From an uncultured Sutterella sp. (GTDB taxonomy: Bacteria; Pseudomonadota; Gammaproteobacteria; Burkholderiales; Burkholderiaceae_F): a stretch of DNA of 64,000 bases. This document shows positions 24,583 to 32,960 of this stretch, one piece after another. Location of the stretch: the NCBI GenBank assembly GCA_905213905.1, contig CAJMKD010000001.1, positions 196,223-260,222 of the forward strand. Reading direction: 5' to 3'. A model generated the notes under the pieces. The model searched no databases. It saw only the letters and a program-made list of their open reading frames with translations, and had not been told where the DNA came from. Each line of letters starts with the position of its first letter. Within the stretch, counting starts at the first letter, position 1. Made by a program: the position numbers and the translations under genes.

Positions 24583-24623
24583 AACCGTTCATTCGCGCAG
24601 ATGTGTGAATGAACGGTTTTTTT
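24583..24623 (+). terminator. Terminator after ppk2
   Basis: AACCGTTCATTC (24583-24594) and GAATGAACGGTT (24607-24618) form a perfect 12-bp stem with a T7 run at 24617-24623. Confidence 0.92.
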
Positions 24624-24705
24624 CAAATGGGGAAAGCGTTTTTGCAGCTACCTGCGGATGCAACCTCATCTTCGGACGGCAATCGGTATGAACGAACAAG
24701 CAGCC

Positions 24706-24721
24706 TGTTTCACGTGAAACA
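24706..24721. other. parS: parS centromere site 1
   Basis: TGTTTCACGTGAAACA is a perfect 16-bp palindrome identical to the bacterial chromosomal parS consensus bound by ParB (Spo0J). It lies in a gene-free stretch between ppk2 and the CBS-domain gene. A second identical copy begins 39 bp further on. ParB loaded at parS drives segregation of the origin region and recruits SMC. Identity with the consensus over all 16 positions makes a chance match very unlikely. Confidence 0.95.
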
Positions 24722-24744
24722 TGTGCGATATGTTGCAGAAGCAG

Positions 24745-24760
24745 TGTTTCACGTGAAACA
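24745..24760. other. parS: parS centromere site 2
   Basis: A second perfect TGTTTCACGTGAAACA, 39 bp from the first measured start to start (nearly four helical turns). No other copy of this 16-mer was seen in the window. Paired parS sites outside genes suggest this segment lies in the origin-proximal part of the chromosome. Confidence 0.95.
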
Positions 24761-24762
24761 AA

Positions 24763-24788
24763 GAAAAGGCCCCGGAATTCCGAGGCCT
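24763..24788 (-). terminator. Terminator after the CBS-domain gene
   Basis: On the minus strand AGGCCTCGG-aatt-CCGGGGCCT (24788-24767, one T-G wobble) is followed by TTTT and further T-rich sequence. The T-run abuts the second parS site. Confidence 0.75.
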
Positions 24789-24823
24789 GATTCCTTGACG
24801 AGCAAAGAGAGGAGAAAAGATGG

Positions 24824-25279
24824 CTAGGAGCGCAACGTCACTTCGCGTGTTTTTGATGAGTGAATGTTGCGGACAAGGCCACCGAGCAATTCCGAAAGCT
24901 CTTCAATCAGATTTGAGTTGGAAATAACGCCGACGATGGTGCCCTCTTCGCTGACAATTGGAAGACGGCGGATGCCGAATTCGCGCATGCGTGCCAGTGC
25001 AGTCACCATGCCCTCATTGGGTGTCGCGGTGACAACTGGCGCTGTCATGACATCCTTTACTGTTAGTTCCTCAGGATTACGCTTGCGGGCTACAACTTCA
25101 ATGGCGATATCGCGGTCCGTGATCATGCCGATCGGTTTGCGATCGGCGTTGATAACGACGAGGCTCCCGACGTGCTCAGCGCGCATCTGAGCAGCGCATT
25201 CCTGAATATTCTTGTCGGCGGTGATGGTGGCCACGTCGTGGACAGCCATGTCAATGACTTTAAGAGAACGGGTACGCAT
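24824..25279 (-). CDS. CBS-domain protein
   Basis: A 151-aa cytoplasmic protein made of a tandem pair of CBS domains (about residues 12-65 and 75-135), as seen in the repeated pattern of HVGSLVVINADRKPIGMITDRDIA and RRLPIVSEEGTIVGVISNSNL (both shortened here to their core). Such Bateman modules usually bind adenosine nucleotides and act as sensors. No effector domain is attached. The ATG at 25279 lacks a clear Shine-Dalgarno sequence; an internal ATG at 25249 is possible. It is a single-gene unit with its own terminator, next to the parS sites. The partner and ligand are unknown. Confidence 0.85.
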   Translation of the reverse strand: MRTRSLKVIDMAVHDVATITADKNIQECAAQMRAEHVGSLVVINADRKPIGMITDRDIAIEVVARKRNPEELTVKDVMTAPVVTATPNEGMVTALARMREFGIRRLPIVSEEGTIVGVISNSNLIEELSELLGGLVRNIHSSKTREVTLRS

Positions 25280-25432
25280 CTCGTGATAACCAAAAAAGCA
25301 CTCGGGCTAACTAGCCGAAACTCGGCGGTCGAGTGGTGTTGGACTGTAGTAATAAAGCGGCTTTGATTGTATCGAAAAACGAAAAATGAGGCCGTCAGTC
25401 TTCGTCAGATCTGCTGAGAATTGAGTGCTGCT

Positions 25433-26341
25433 TTATGACTCGGTGCTGTTCTGCTCTGCTATGCGGACAAAACGGTCGAAGCTGTAAAGCGATTTATCCA
25501 TCAAATGTGATGCTGATACACGCTGCAGACTCATAAAAGTGTTGTAAACCCGACCAGGAAATTCTCGGTCCCAGCTGCGGATGAGTTCTTTGATTTCTTG
25601 TCGCTTCAAATTTTCTCCTGCCCCGCAGATGCCCTTGGCAGCAAGCGGATAACCGCGGATCTTGGCGAGCTTTTCCGTCTCCTTCTCGCGGACATATACC
25701 AGCGGACGAATGACAATGTTTTTGCCGTCGTCACTTCTAAGTTTGGGCGGCATAGCCTTGAGGCGTCCGCCATAGAAGAGGTTAAGCAAAAATGTGCTGA
25801 CTACATCATCCATGTGATGACCAAGGGCAATCTTCGTGCAGCCAAGTTCGTTGGCAACGCGATAAAGAATGCCGCGGCGAAGTCGTGCGCAGAGAGAGCA
25901 GACGTTTTTGCCTTCAGGAATCAATCGCTCGATGATGGCGTTCGTATCTTGATCTTCTATGTGATAAGGAACGCCGGAAGCAGCCAGCTGTGCCTTGAGA
26001 GATTCAAGCGGAAATTGCGGGATATGCTGATGCACATTGACCGCAATGAGATCGAAGCGAATGGGCGCTCTCGCTCGCAAGGTCTTAAGCGCGTCAAGAA
26101 GCACATAGCTGTCTTTGCCGCCGCTCATCGCAACCAGCACTTTGTCACCTTCTTCGATCATGTTGAAGTCGGTAATGGCTTGTGCAGTTAGACGAACAAT
26201 GCGCTTTTCCAGTTTTCTCTGTGAAACTGAGAGCTTGTTGCGTTCGGACAGTGTCATCCCTGAAGAATGGTCATTCTTCTCACGGAAAATGTCGGAGGAA
26301 TCAGAGGGCAAAGGAATGATAGGGATGGCGTGGTCAATCAT
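25433..26341 (-). CDS. ttcA: tRNA 2-thiocytidine(32) synthetase TtcA
   Basis: TtcA puts the sulfur into C32 of certain tRNAs, using ATP and an iron-sulfur cluster. The protein is 302 aa from the ATG at 26341, with PP-loop MSGGKDSYVLL. Cluster cysteines are in KNVCSLCARLRRG (two) and in KGICGAGENLKR (the third). The usual CNLC pair at the second site is reduced to one Cys, which leaves the three ligands thought to be needed. The start overlaps the end of folB by 8 bp, pointing to translational coupling; no Shine-Dalgarno sequence is present. A later ATG at 26257 (MTLSERN) is a possible alternative. Confidence 0.93.
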   Translation of the reverse strand: MIDHAIPIIPLPSDSSDIFREKNDHSSGMTLSERNKLSVSQRKLEKRIVRLTAQAITDFNMIEEGDKVLVAMSGGKDSYVLLDALKTLRARAPIRFDLIAVNVHQHIPQFPLESLKAQLAASGVPYHIEDQDTNAIIERLIPEGKNVCSLCARLRRGILYRVANELGCTKIALGHHMDDVVSTFLLNLFYGGRLKAMPPKLRSDDGKNIVIRPLVYVREKETEKLAKIRGYPLAAKGICGAGENLKRQEIKELIRSWDREFPGRVYNTFMSLQRVSASHLMDKSLYSFDRFVRIAEQNSTES

Positions 26342-26750
26342 GAGAAGAAATAGTAGAAAAGGATGAGCCGACGCACCATTCTTCGATACCGACAGCGTCT
26401 GCGTCGGCATAGGCATCGAGTTTTGCGGAAGACAGACGAACAAGCATAACGCCGGGTAGCTCAGCAATTTTAGTGATCAGTCTGCGAACGAGCGTTTCCT
26501 GCAGGTTGGTATGGTTTGCAGTTGCTTGGCGCAAAATGCCGCTAATGAGGTCGTAGTCGAGAACGCAATTGATTTCGTCGGCGAATTTATCAACTTGTTT
26601 AAGTGTCCAGACATCGCAGTCAAGCCGCAAACGCTGACGCATCTCCTTTTCGTTGTTGTAAATGCCAATGGAGCAGGGAAGAGTCAGTCCCGAAATAAAC
26701 ACACGGCGACAACGGGATCGAAGGAAAGTTTCATCTGGAAAACAAAGCAT
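26334..26750 (-). CDS. folB: Dihydroneopterin aldolase-type protein FolB
   Basis: A 138-aa FolB-like protein of the tunnelling fold. FolB converts dihydroneopterin to hydroxymethyl-dihydropterin in folate synthesis. The recognisable parts are VFISGLTLPCSIGIYNNEKEM (split by a turn), RQRLRLDCDVW, the VLDYDLISGILRQA helix, and the C-terminal strand VMLVRLSSAKLDAY. The catalytic Glu of the IGIYxxE region appears as E in YNNEKE. Its stop overlaps ttcA. Cysteine content is higher than usual. The family is fairly clear; that it is the main FolB of the cell is inferred. Confidence 0.85.
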   Translation of the reverse strand: MLCFPDETFLRSRCRRVFISGLTLPCSIGIYNNEKEMRQRLRLDCDVWTLKQVDKFADEINCVLDYDLISGILRQATANHTNLQETLVRRLITKIAELPGVMLVRLSSAKLDAYADADAVGIEEWCVGSSFSTISSHD

Positions 26751-26815
26751 CTGAATCAGTGGAGAAGGGAAAAAAGCAAGGTTTTGAGCAGCGAAGCCTC
26801 TAAAATGACAGCATC

Positions 26816-27007
26816 ATGCGATGGGCAATAGTCATTTTTATTTTTTTAATCGTCATTCTGACGAGCATTCCGACGCTTCGGCGTTTCGGCGTAGGCCGAC
26901 TGCCAGGAGATCTTAGCTTCAAGATCTGCGGGCGTCAGATTGAATTGCCGTTCATGAGCACGATTTTGTTGTTCCTGGTGGCTGTGTTAGTAGGGAGGCT
27001 TCTCTAG
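26816..27007 (+). CDS. DUF2905 small membrane protein
   Basis: A 63-aa protein with two hydrophobic helices separated by a short basic segment. The core LRRFGVGRLPGDLSFKICGRQIELPFMST (in two parts) matches the DUF2905 family, known for a conserved GRLPGD motif and a membrane location. Function is unknown in all members. It is divergent from folB, with 65 bp between starts, and overlaps the 3' end of cca on the other strand by 21 bp. Confidence 0.85.
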   Translation: MRWAIVIFIFLIVILTSIPTLRRFGVGRLPGDLSFKICGRQIELPFMSTILLFLVAVLVGRLL

Positions 27008-28120
27008 CGAGTTCCAAGCCTTAACAACCGCATCTTTTCGCGCATTAAAAACCGCTGAGGGTATGGTTTTCGGGTCCTTTTGTGCTTTGGCAATAGCACC
27101 TGCATCGATGCTTCGCCATGCGCAGAAAGCAGCTTGTATGCGCTGTTCCTGAAGAAGCGCATGCGAAGCAGCCGCGTCGGCTAGCACGAGCCGACGATAC
27201 CGCAGCAGTTCAGTCATGCGTTCCGGACGGCGCAACGCATCTGCTTTTAAGAAAATCGAGACGGCATCATTGGGCTCATCAAGCCGCTTTAAATCGAATT
27301 CAATGCGCTTGAGGACTTCGGCAAAGCTCAGATTTTCGGCGCTTGCTCGAATGGAGCCAAGGAACTGCCGAATACATTTGTCGTCAGGAAGACTGGAAAC
27401 AAGTGCCGCAAAGCGTGCAGGCATCGACAGTCTTTCGCGAACGGTGATGTGTAGCGCACGTCGTGCTGGAGCATCGAAGGAAAAGTTTGGATAAAGGCGT
27501 TGCCAGAATCCGCAGGCGGATAACACATCCAACATGCGGCATGGGACGGGCGTTGCAAGCCCTTTTGTTAATTCTGCCAAGACGCGCTCTGGAACAAGAG
27601 CGTCTGCTTCGCCCGCGGCTACCATGGAGCGCATCAGCGACATAGTTTCGGGAGCAATTGAAAAAGACGGAAACTTTGCGGCAAAACGTGCGAGGCGAAG
27701 AATTCGAACAGGATCCTCCGCAAAAGCGTCGCTGACATGACGGAGAATGCGGGCCTTAAGATCATTCACGCCTCCGTATGGATCAATTATCTTGCCCGTT
27801 TCTGTCATGGCAATCGCGTTGATGGTCAAATCACGCCGTCGAAGATCTTCTTCGAGCGTCACATCAGGAGCGGCATGGAAAACAAAACCGTGATAGCCGG
27901 GAGCTGTTTTCCGTTCGGTACGGGCAAGTGCGTATTCTTCATGAGTCTTAGGATGAAGGAATACGGGGAAATCTTCTCCTACCGGTAAAAAACCTCTGCG
28001 GATCATGCCTTCCGGCGTTTCTCCGACAACAACCCAGTCACGATCATTGGGCTGATTCGCTTCGCCGAGTTTGTTTAAAAGACGGTCTCGAACGTAGCCG
28101 CCAACGGTGAAGATTTGCAT
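26987..28120 (-). CDS. cca: CCA-adding tRNA nucleotidyltransferase
   Basis: Adds or repairs the 3' CCA end of tRNAs. Taken from the ATG at 28120 it is 377 aa and begins MQIFTVGGYVRDRLL, the standard N-terminus. Motifs are GGYVRD, RDWVVVGETPEGM (the DxD carboxylates), RRDLTINAIA, DPYGGVNDL and EDPVRILRLARFAAKF. It is shorter than E. coli Cca and I see no C-terminal HD phosphohydrolase motif, so it looks like the nucleotidyltransferase-only form. An ATG at 28162 inside the end of slt is an alternative start. The coding end overlaps the DUF2905 gene. Confidence 0.94.
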   Translation of the reverse strand: MQIFTVGGYVRDRLLNKLGEANQPNDRDWVVVGETPEGMIRRGFLPVGEDFPVFLHPKTHEEYALARTERKTAPGYHGFVFHAAPDVTLEEDLRRRDLTINAIAMTETGKIIDPYGGVNDLKARILRHVSDAFAEDPVRILRLARFAAKFPSFSIAPETMSLMRSMVAAGEADALVPERVLAELTKGLATPVPCRMLDVLSACGFWQRLYPNFSFDAPARRALHITVRERLSMPARFAALVSSLPDDKCIRQFLGSIRASAENLSFAEVLKRIEFDLKRLDEPNDAVSIFLKADALRRPERMTELLRYRRLVLADAAASHALLQEQRIQAAFCAWRSIDAGAIAKAQKDPKTIPSAVFNARKDAVVKAWNSLEKPPY

Positions 28121-28136
28121 GGATGAACGGGCAGTG

Positions 28137-30614
28137 TCAGGGAATGTTGGGGTTGGTTGCATAGCTTGGATGAATGCGTCCGATGAAGGAAGTGAAATTT
28201 TTGATCGGATTGCCAAGAAGAACACTATATGTGAGCGTGTTTGAGAGAACGTTTTTCACATAGCCGCGCGTTTCGTAATATGGGATAGTTTCAATGAAAA
28301 CTGCACTCTCCGTGCTTTCAGAAAGCGCTGCTCGCCAGCTTCTGGCTTTAGCGGGGCCGGCATTGTAAGCTGCCGTGGCAAGTACATAGCTCGAATCTAA
28401 GTCAGCAAAAAGCATGTGCAGATAAGCACTGCCGAGGACTAAATTCATTTCTAGCCCTGTGAGCAAGCTTCGATCATATGCGGAAACGCCTAGCCGTTTG
28501 GCTAGCCAATCGGCTGTTGCTGGCATGACTTGCATGAGTCCCTGTGCTCCAACCGAGGAGCTGACCATTGGGATAAAACGCGATTCTTGACGAATAAGAC
28601 CGTAGATCCAGGCAAGCGAAATTTGTTGAGCCTGGCTCACGCGTGAAAAAAGGGCGTAGTGCGGCATTGGGTAGCGTTGGCGAATATCTACGATATCGTG
28701 GCCCGAACGCAAACTTGTATTGATCATGCGGTGAATGAGGAGCTTTTCCTTGGCATAGGCAGCTAGAACAACAAAATCGCGATCCTTTAGAGTACGGGCA
28801 CCCCAGTTCCACTCCTTATGTCCCTCTATGTAGAGATGCATGCGATAAAGTGCGCGTGCACGAGCCAAGCTCGGATCTTTTTCCCAAGCTTCAATTTCCT
28901 GCGATTGGGGAGGATTTTTGATGGAAGATCCCAGTGCGTAAGGTCTGTGAAGCGCGTCTGCAGCTAATTTCCCGTAAAACGTGTAATTACCCGCAATGCG
29001 CTCGAATTCGTGCTTTGCTTGTCGTTCGAGTCCGCGGGCAGCGAGTGCGCGTCCTCGCCAGTAAACCCAGGTTTCATCCGCACGAAGCGAATCAGGCATT
29101 TCATCGATGATTTTATTGAGCGAATACCAATTGCCGGCTCGAAGCGCAGCACGTGCATACCAAGCAACGAGTGCTTTTGCATCTGATACGAGTAAAGGGC
29201 GAGTCTCAAAAGCACGACCCGCTTTTCGATACCAGCTGAAGGCTTTGTCCTCAAGCTTGACCGTACCTGAATAACCAATTCGCATCCAAACAAGCGAGCG
29301 CCAGAATGCACTTGCCTTACGATCCAGGCATTTGCTTGCAATTTCTGCCGCAAGTTCGGGTGACGTACGAGAAAGACGCAGTGCTGCAAAGACACCTAAT
29401 CGAGCATGCAAAGAGGACAAATCTTTCTGTTTACGAAACCATTCGATAGGGTTGTCTAAAATTGAGCCTAGTGATGCAATTGACGCAGGGAGTTCCGGTC
29501 TCGGTACATCTGCGAGCACACGCTTGACCTCATCCCATTTTCCTCGCTGCATTAGAAGAATGACTCGTGGCCATGCCCAGCTTCGATCGCGTTTAACGAT
29601 CGCTTCTCCAAGCGTGCGGTAGGCGTCCGAAAGCGGGTTCACGGCATCCCGATAAAGAGTCTTTGCGGATTTAAGCAGTTCTGGTTTCGGGGGGGTGTCA
29701 GGCGTGCCGAGTGCATAAAATGCATGCCAAGCGGCCAGATCTGAATCCTTTTGATGCCAGACGAGCAGGTCGTAGAAAAAATCGAAGCGTTCGGCATTCA
29801 TGCGGCTTGCCATTAGTCGCAGATATTGAAAAGCAGCTTCTTCTCCGATGTATTCACCCCGATGAAGCTCAATGAATCGCTCGAAGTTGTAAGCCACTTC
29901 AGGAGCGTCTGGTTGAGCCCTCAACGTCAGTACCAACGTCCAAAGCTCGACGTAGTCCTTGAGCAGATGCTTCGAAAGTAACGGCGAAAGTTCCTTAAGC
30001 GCAGCGATATCGCCGTGGACATAGGCATCCTTGGCCGCTAAGAAGACGTTATCAAGCGGTTCTGGCGGCATCGCATAAAGCGCGATGTCGAGGGGATCCA
30101 CGGCGGGCAGATCAAGCAGTTCCGCCGTTAATTGGCCTGCGGCATCAGCTGCTTCTGCTGCAGCTGCGATATTGAATGTTCGTTCAAAGAAGGGCTCCCG
30201 CACAGAAAAAGCTTGATCAACAGCGCGGATGACGTCAGCAGGGTTAACCATGGCTGCTGACTCAGTGATGATGGGAGCGTCTATTTCTGCTTCTCTTAGC
30301 GATTGCAAGCGTTCTGCAATCGTAATGGGGACAAGCCGCCTGGGAATAAGACGCCGTCTGGGCATGGATGTCGAGGTTGCTGAATCCGTATCTGTATCAG
30401 ATGCGACTGCGTTCTTAAGGGACAGCTCTTGTTGGTCTTCCTGGCTGAAGAGCGAAAGAATGTTGAACCAGCCGTCCGATTCGATTTCGACAGCCTCCTT
30501 ATCTGTGCTTGGGGGAATCTGCGTCTCTGCAGCTTGCGACGAACTAGCCGTGGCAGCAGCGAGCGCAAAAAACGCACAAAAGGCAGTAACACGTAGCGGG
30601 AACGACACAGGCAT
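28137..30614 (-). CDS. slt: Soluble lytic murein transglycosylase
   Basis: Slt70-type enzyme that cleaves the glycan chains of peptidoglycan, leaving anhydro-muramyl ends. The 825-aa protein starts at an ATG at 30614, which gives a clear Sec signal peptide (VTAFCAFFALAAATASSSQA). A long alpha-superhelical U/L region follows. The catalytic SLT domain lies near the C-terminus: IRQESRF with the catalytic Glu, GAQGLMQVMPATA, and ATAAYNAGPAKARSWR. The open frame extends further upstream without a signal peptide and is rejected. It is periplasmic. It ends 17 bp before the cca ATG, so slt and cca are likely one unit. Confidence 0.94.
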   Translation of the reverse strand: MPVSFPLRVTAFCAFFALAAATASSSQAAETQIPPSTDKEAVEIESDGWFNILSLFSQEDQQELSLKNAVASDTDTDSATSTSMPRRRLIPRRLVPITIAERLQSLREAEIDAPIITESAAMVNPADVIRAVDQAFSVREPFFERTFNIAAAAEAADAAGQLTAELLDLPAVDPLDIALYAMPPEPLDNVFLAAKDAYVHGDIAALKELSPLLSKHLLKDYVELWTLVLTLRAQPDAPEVAYNFERFIELHRGEYIGEEAAFQYLRLMASRMNAERFDFFYDLLVWHQKDSDLAAWHAFYALGTPDTPPKPELLKSAKTLYRDAVNPLSDAYRTLGEAIVKRDRSWAWPRVILLMQRGKWDEVKRVLADVPRPELPASIASLGSILDNPIEWFRKQKDLSSLHARLGVFAALRLSRTSPELAAEIASKCLDRKASAFWRSLVWMRIGYSGTVKLEDKAFSWYRKAGRAFETRPLLVSDAKALVAWYARAALRAGNWYSLNKIIDEMPDSLRADETWVYWRGRALAARGLERQAKHEFERIAGNYTFYGKLAADALHRPYALGSSIKNPPQSQEIEAWEKDPSLARARALYRMHLYIEGHKEWNWGARTLKDRDFVVLAAYAKEKLLIHRMINTSLRSGHDIVDIRQRYPMPHYALFSRVSQAQQISLAWIYGLIRQESRFIPMVSSSVGAQGLMQVMPATADWLAKRLGVSAYDRSLLTGLEMNLVLGSAYLHMLFADLDSSYVLATAAYNAGPAKARSWRAALSESTESAVFIETIPYYETRGYVKNVLSNTLTYSVLLGNPIKNFTSFIGRIHPSYATNPNIP

Positions 30615-30706
30615 CCAAGCTTCGGCTAAGAAATAGAAGTAGTAGGTATTGCCCGTTAATATAGCGGCACCTTGCAGGGAAGATTTCGAGAGAAGGAGAA
30701 TTGAAA

Positions 30707-31336
30707 ATGTCTGAAGCAAAAAATACGATGCGCCGTGCACTGCGTGTGCGACGCAGCGATGCACTTATCGATGCGGAAGAAAAAATCGTAGGTAAGCTGG
30801 CTCGCCTTCTCTCTGGAAGATTCGAAGACGCAGCAGAAGAACGCTTATGTGAAAAGCTGAACGCTTCGCGGGTAATAGGGATTTACTCGCCGCTTTTGGG
30901 GGAGCCGGACTTGCGCGGCATTTTCTGCGATTGGCTTGAACTTGGTGACAATCGCGCATTGGCGCTTCCATTTATTGATGCCGACGATATGATGAGCTAT
31001 CGACAGTGGGATCCGAACGCTGACGGAAACATCTGCCGTGATGCTAAAGGCATCATCTCTTCAACGGGGCATGGTGTATCCCCGGATTTTCTTGTGATTC
31101 CCTGCGTTGGCTATTCTGACAGTTGTCATAGACTTGGCAATGGCGGCGGTTTTTTTGATCGCTACATAGCACGGATGCGGAGAGAGGAACAGAATGGGAG
31201 GGTAGCCTTCCTCTGCGGGGTTGCGCTGGAAGCCTGCTGTGTGCAGCTAGAGCTTTTTGAATCGTGGGACGAGCCGCTGGACTGCATCCTGACCGAAGAA
31301 AAAGTTCGTTTTCACAACGCAATGATCAAAATCTGA
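30707..31336 (+). CDS. 5-formyltetrahydrofolate cyclo-ligase
   Basis: Converts 5-formyl-THF to 5,10-methenyl-THF with ATP (YgfA/Fau family). It is 209 aa. The ATG at 30707 has GGAG 8 bp upstream; the TTG six bases earlier is rejected. The N-terminus is MRRALRVRRSDA. The conserved ATP/folate motif is PCVGYSDSCHRLGNGGGFFDRYI, in which the usual RLGYGGGYYDR has become RLGNGGGFFDR. Its place, divergent from slt, is not the usual ssrS (6S RNA) neighbourhood, and no 6S-like structure was seen upstream. A good terminator follows. Confidence 0.9.
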   Translation: MSEAKNTMRRALRVRRSDALIDAEEKIVGKLARLLSGRFEDAAEERLCEKLNASRVIGIYSPLLGEPDLRGIFCDWLELGDNRALALPFIDADDMMSYRQWDPNADGNICRDAKGIISSTGHGVSPDFLVIPCVGYSDSCHRLGNGGGFFDRYIARMRREEQNGRVAFLCGVALEACCVQLELFESWDEPLDCILTEEKVRFHNAMIKI

Positions 31337-31345
31337 AGGGCGCGA

Positions 31346-31381
31346 AAAAAGCCGCTGGGATATAAACCCGCGCGGCTTTTT
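31346..31381. terminator. Bidirectional terminator between the cyclo-ligase gene and ahcY
   Basis: AAAAAGCCGC (31346-31355) and GCGGCTTTTT (31372-31381) are exact complements, so each strand ends in a T-run. The convergent flanking genes both use it. Confidence 0.88.
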
Positions 31382-31428
31382 CTAATGATGGCTGCAGAAT
31401 CGCTTGAGTCGATGCAGCTCAATGCTCA

Positions 31429-32826
31429 TTAATAACGGTAGTTTTCCGACTTGTAGGGCCCTTCCTTCGGCACGCCGATGTATGCGGCCTGCTCGTCAGT
31501 GAGCACGGAAAGTTGAGCATTGAGATTGGTAAGCTGCAGACGCGCTACCTTTTCGTCAAGAATCTTCGGCAGGATGTAAACCCCCACCGGGTAACGGTCG
31601 GTATGGCAGAAAAGTTCGATCTGTGCAAGCGTTTGATTCGCAAAAGAGGAGCTCATTACATAGGAGGGATGGCCCGTTGCGCAACCGAGGTTGACAAGAC
31701 GGCCTTCGGCAAGAAGCGTAATGCGATTGCCTGAGGGCAGAATGATGTGGTCTACCTGAGGCTTGATGTTCTCCCAACGGTACTTCCGCATCGACGCCAC
31801 GTCGATTTCACTGTCGAAATGACCGATGTTGCAGACGATGGCTTCATTCTTCATGGCGATCATGTGATCGTGAGTAATGACGCGAACGTTGCCTGTTGCG
31901 GTAACGAAGATGTCAGCCTTGTCTTTCGCGTAATCCATCGTTACAACGCGATAGCCTTCCATGGCCGCTTGAAGTGCGCAAATTGGGTCGATTTCGACAA
32001 CCCAGACCTGTGCAGACAGTGCACGAAGGGCTTGTGCGCAGCCTTTACCCACATCGCCGTAGCCTACGACGACTGCAACTTTGCCTGCCACCATAACATC
32101 GGTTGCTCTCTTGATGCCGTCAACAAGCGATTCTCGGCAGCCGTAGAGGTTGTCAAATTTCGATTTCGTCACTGAATCGTTGACGTTGATGGCTGGCACC
32201 TTTAGTTCGTTGCGCTGATGCATCTGATAGAGGCGATGCACGCCTGTCGTGGTTTCTTCCGTAATGCCCTTGATATGCGAGAGGCGAGAGGAATACCAAT
32301 GCGGGTCAAGATCGAGATGCTTGCGAATTTCTGCAAAGAGCGCTTTTTCCTCATCGGATGTCGGCTGATCGAGAACACTGCGGTCTTCTTCGGCGCGGGC
32401 CCCCAGATGCAGAAGCAGCGTTGCATCGCCGCCATCATCAAGAATCATGTTCGAGAAGCCGCCGTCAGGCCACTCGAAAATGCGGTGCGTATAGGCCCAG
32501 TATTCCTCAATCGTCTCGCCTTTCTTGGCAAAAACAGATACGCCGTCTTGAACAATGGCTGCAGCGGCGTGATCCTGCGTTGAAAAGATGTTGCAGCTCG
32601 CCCAGCGAACTTCTGCGCCGAGGGCCGTTAACGTCTCAATCAAAACGGCCGTTTGAATGGTCATATGAAGAGAACCAGAGATGCGTGCGCCCTTAAGCGG
32701 TTGAGTGGCAGCGTATTCTCTGCGAATAGCCATCAAGCCAGGCATCTCAACTTCTGCAATCTGAATTTCCTTTCGGCCCCAATCGGCGAGGCTCAGATCA
32801 GCAATAACGTAATCATTGGCGCTCAT
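31429..32826 (-). CDS. ahcY: S-adenosylhomocysteinase
   Basis: Hydrolyses S-adenosylhomocysteine to adenosine and homocysteine, relieving inhibition of methyltransferases and closing the methyl cycle. The 465-aa protein shows the family motifs SLHMTIQTAVLIETL, NDSVTKSKFDNLYGCRESL, the NAD-binding GYGDVGKG, VTATGN and the C-terminal KSENYRY with the conserved Lys-Tyr pair that reaches the partner subunit. AGGA lies 8 bp before the ATG. A SAH riboswitch occupies the leader, so expression should rise with SAH. The first nine bases of the gene can pair with the riboswitch's pseudoknot strand. Confidence 0.97.
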   Translation of the reverse strand: MSANDYVIADLSLADWGRKEIQIAEVEMPGLMAIRREYAATQPLKGARISGSLHMTIQTAVLIETLTALGAEVRWASCNIFSTQDHAAAAIVQDGVSVFAKKGETIEEYWAYTHRIFEWPDGGFSNMILDDGGDATLLLHLGARAEEDRSVLDQPTSDEEKALFAEIRKHLDLDPHWYSSRLSHIKGITEETTTGVHRLYQMHQRNELKVPAINVNDSVTKSKFDNLYGCRESLVDGIKRATDVMVAGKVAVVVGYGDVGKGCAQALRALSAQVWVVEIDPICALQAAMEGYRVVTMDYAKDKADIFVTATGNVRVITHDHMIAMKNEAIVCNIGHFDSEIDVASMRKYRWENIKPQVDHIILPSGNRITLLAEGRLVNLGCATGHPSYVMSSSFANQTLAQIELFCHTDRYPVGVYILPKILDEKVARLQLTNLNAQLSVLTDEQAAYIGVPKEGPYKSENYRY

Positions 32827-32862
32827 TGTGCGTCCTCAGAAAGTAGTCAGGGGATGAGCGCC
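32818..32862 (-). promoter_or_regulatory. ahcY: Start-codon hairpin of ahcY competing with the riboswitch pseudoknot
   Basis: In the transcript GGCGCTCAT (32862-32854) is exactly complementary to ATGAGCGCC (32826-32818), the first three codons of ahcY. The 27-nt loop would contain the Shine-Dalgarno sequence. The same GGCGCTCAT contains the 3' strand of the SAH aptamer pseudoknot, so the two pairings exclude each other. This gives a simple translational on-switch by SAH. It is inference from complementarity. Confidence 0.6.
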
Positions 32863-32954
32863 GTTAGAGAAAGCCGATTCCTGTCGAGCCTGGCGAAGCC
32901 TGAAGTTTTTCGAAGCAAAAAACTTCCTTGATTCGTCGCAGCGCTCCTCGACAG
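32853..32954 (-). promoter_or_regulatory. SAH riboswitch upstream of ahcY
   Basis: On the minus strand, 5' to 3': P1 strand CTGTCGAG; conserved core GAGGAGCGCTGCGAC; a hairpin GAAGTTTTT/AAAAACTTC; CAGGCTCGACAG closing P1 (8 perfect pairs between 32954-32947 and 32888-32881); then AACGGCGCTCA, whose GCGCTC pairs with GAGCGC of the core as the pseudoknot. This is the complete pattern of the SAH riboswitch class known from ahcY and metH leaders of Proteobacteria. Gene context confirms it. Confidence 0.95.
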
Positions 32955-32960
32955 ACGGAA

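Noticed and set aside
30615..30706. 6S RNA gene upstream of the cyclo-ligase gene, as in enterobacteria
   Set aside because: The gap between slt and the cyclo-ligase gene is only 92 bp and no 6S-like bubble structure is visible.
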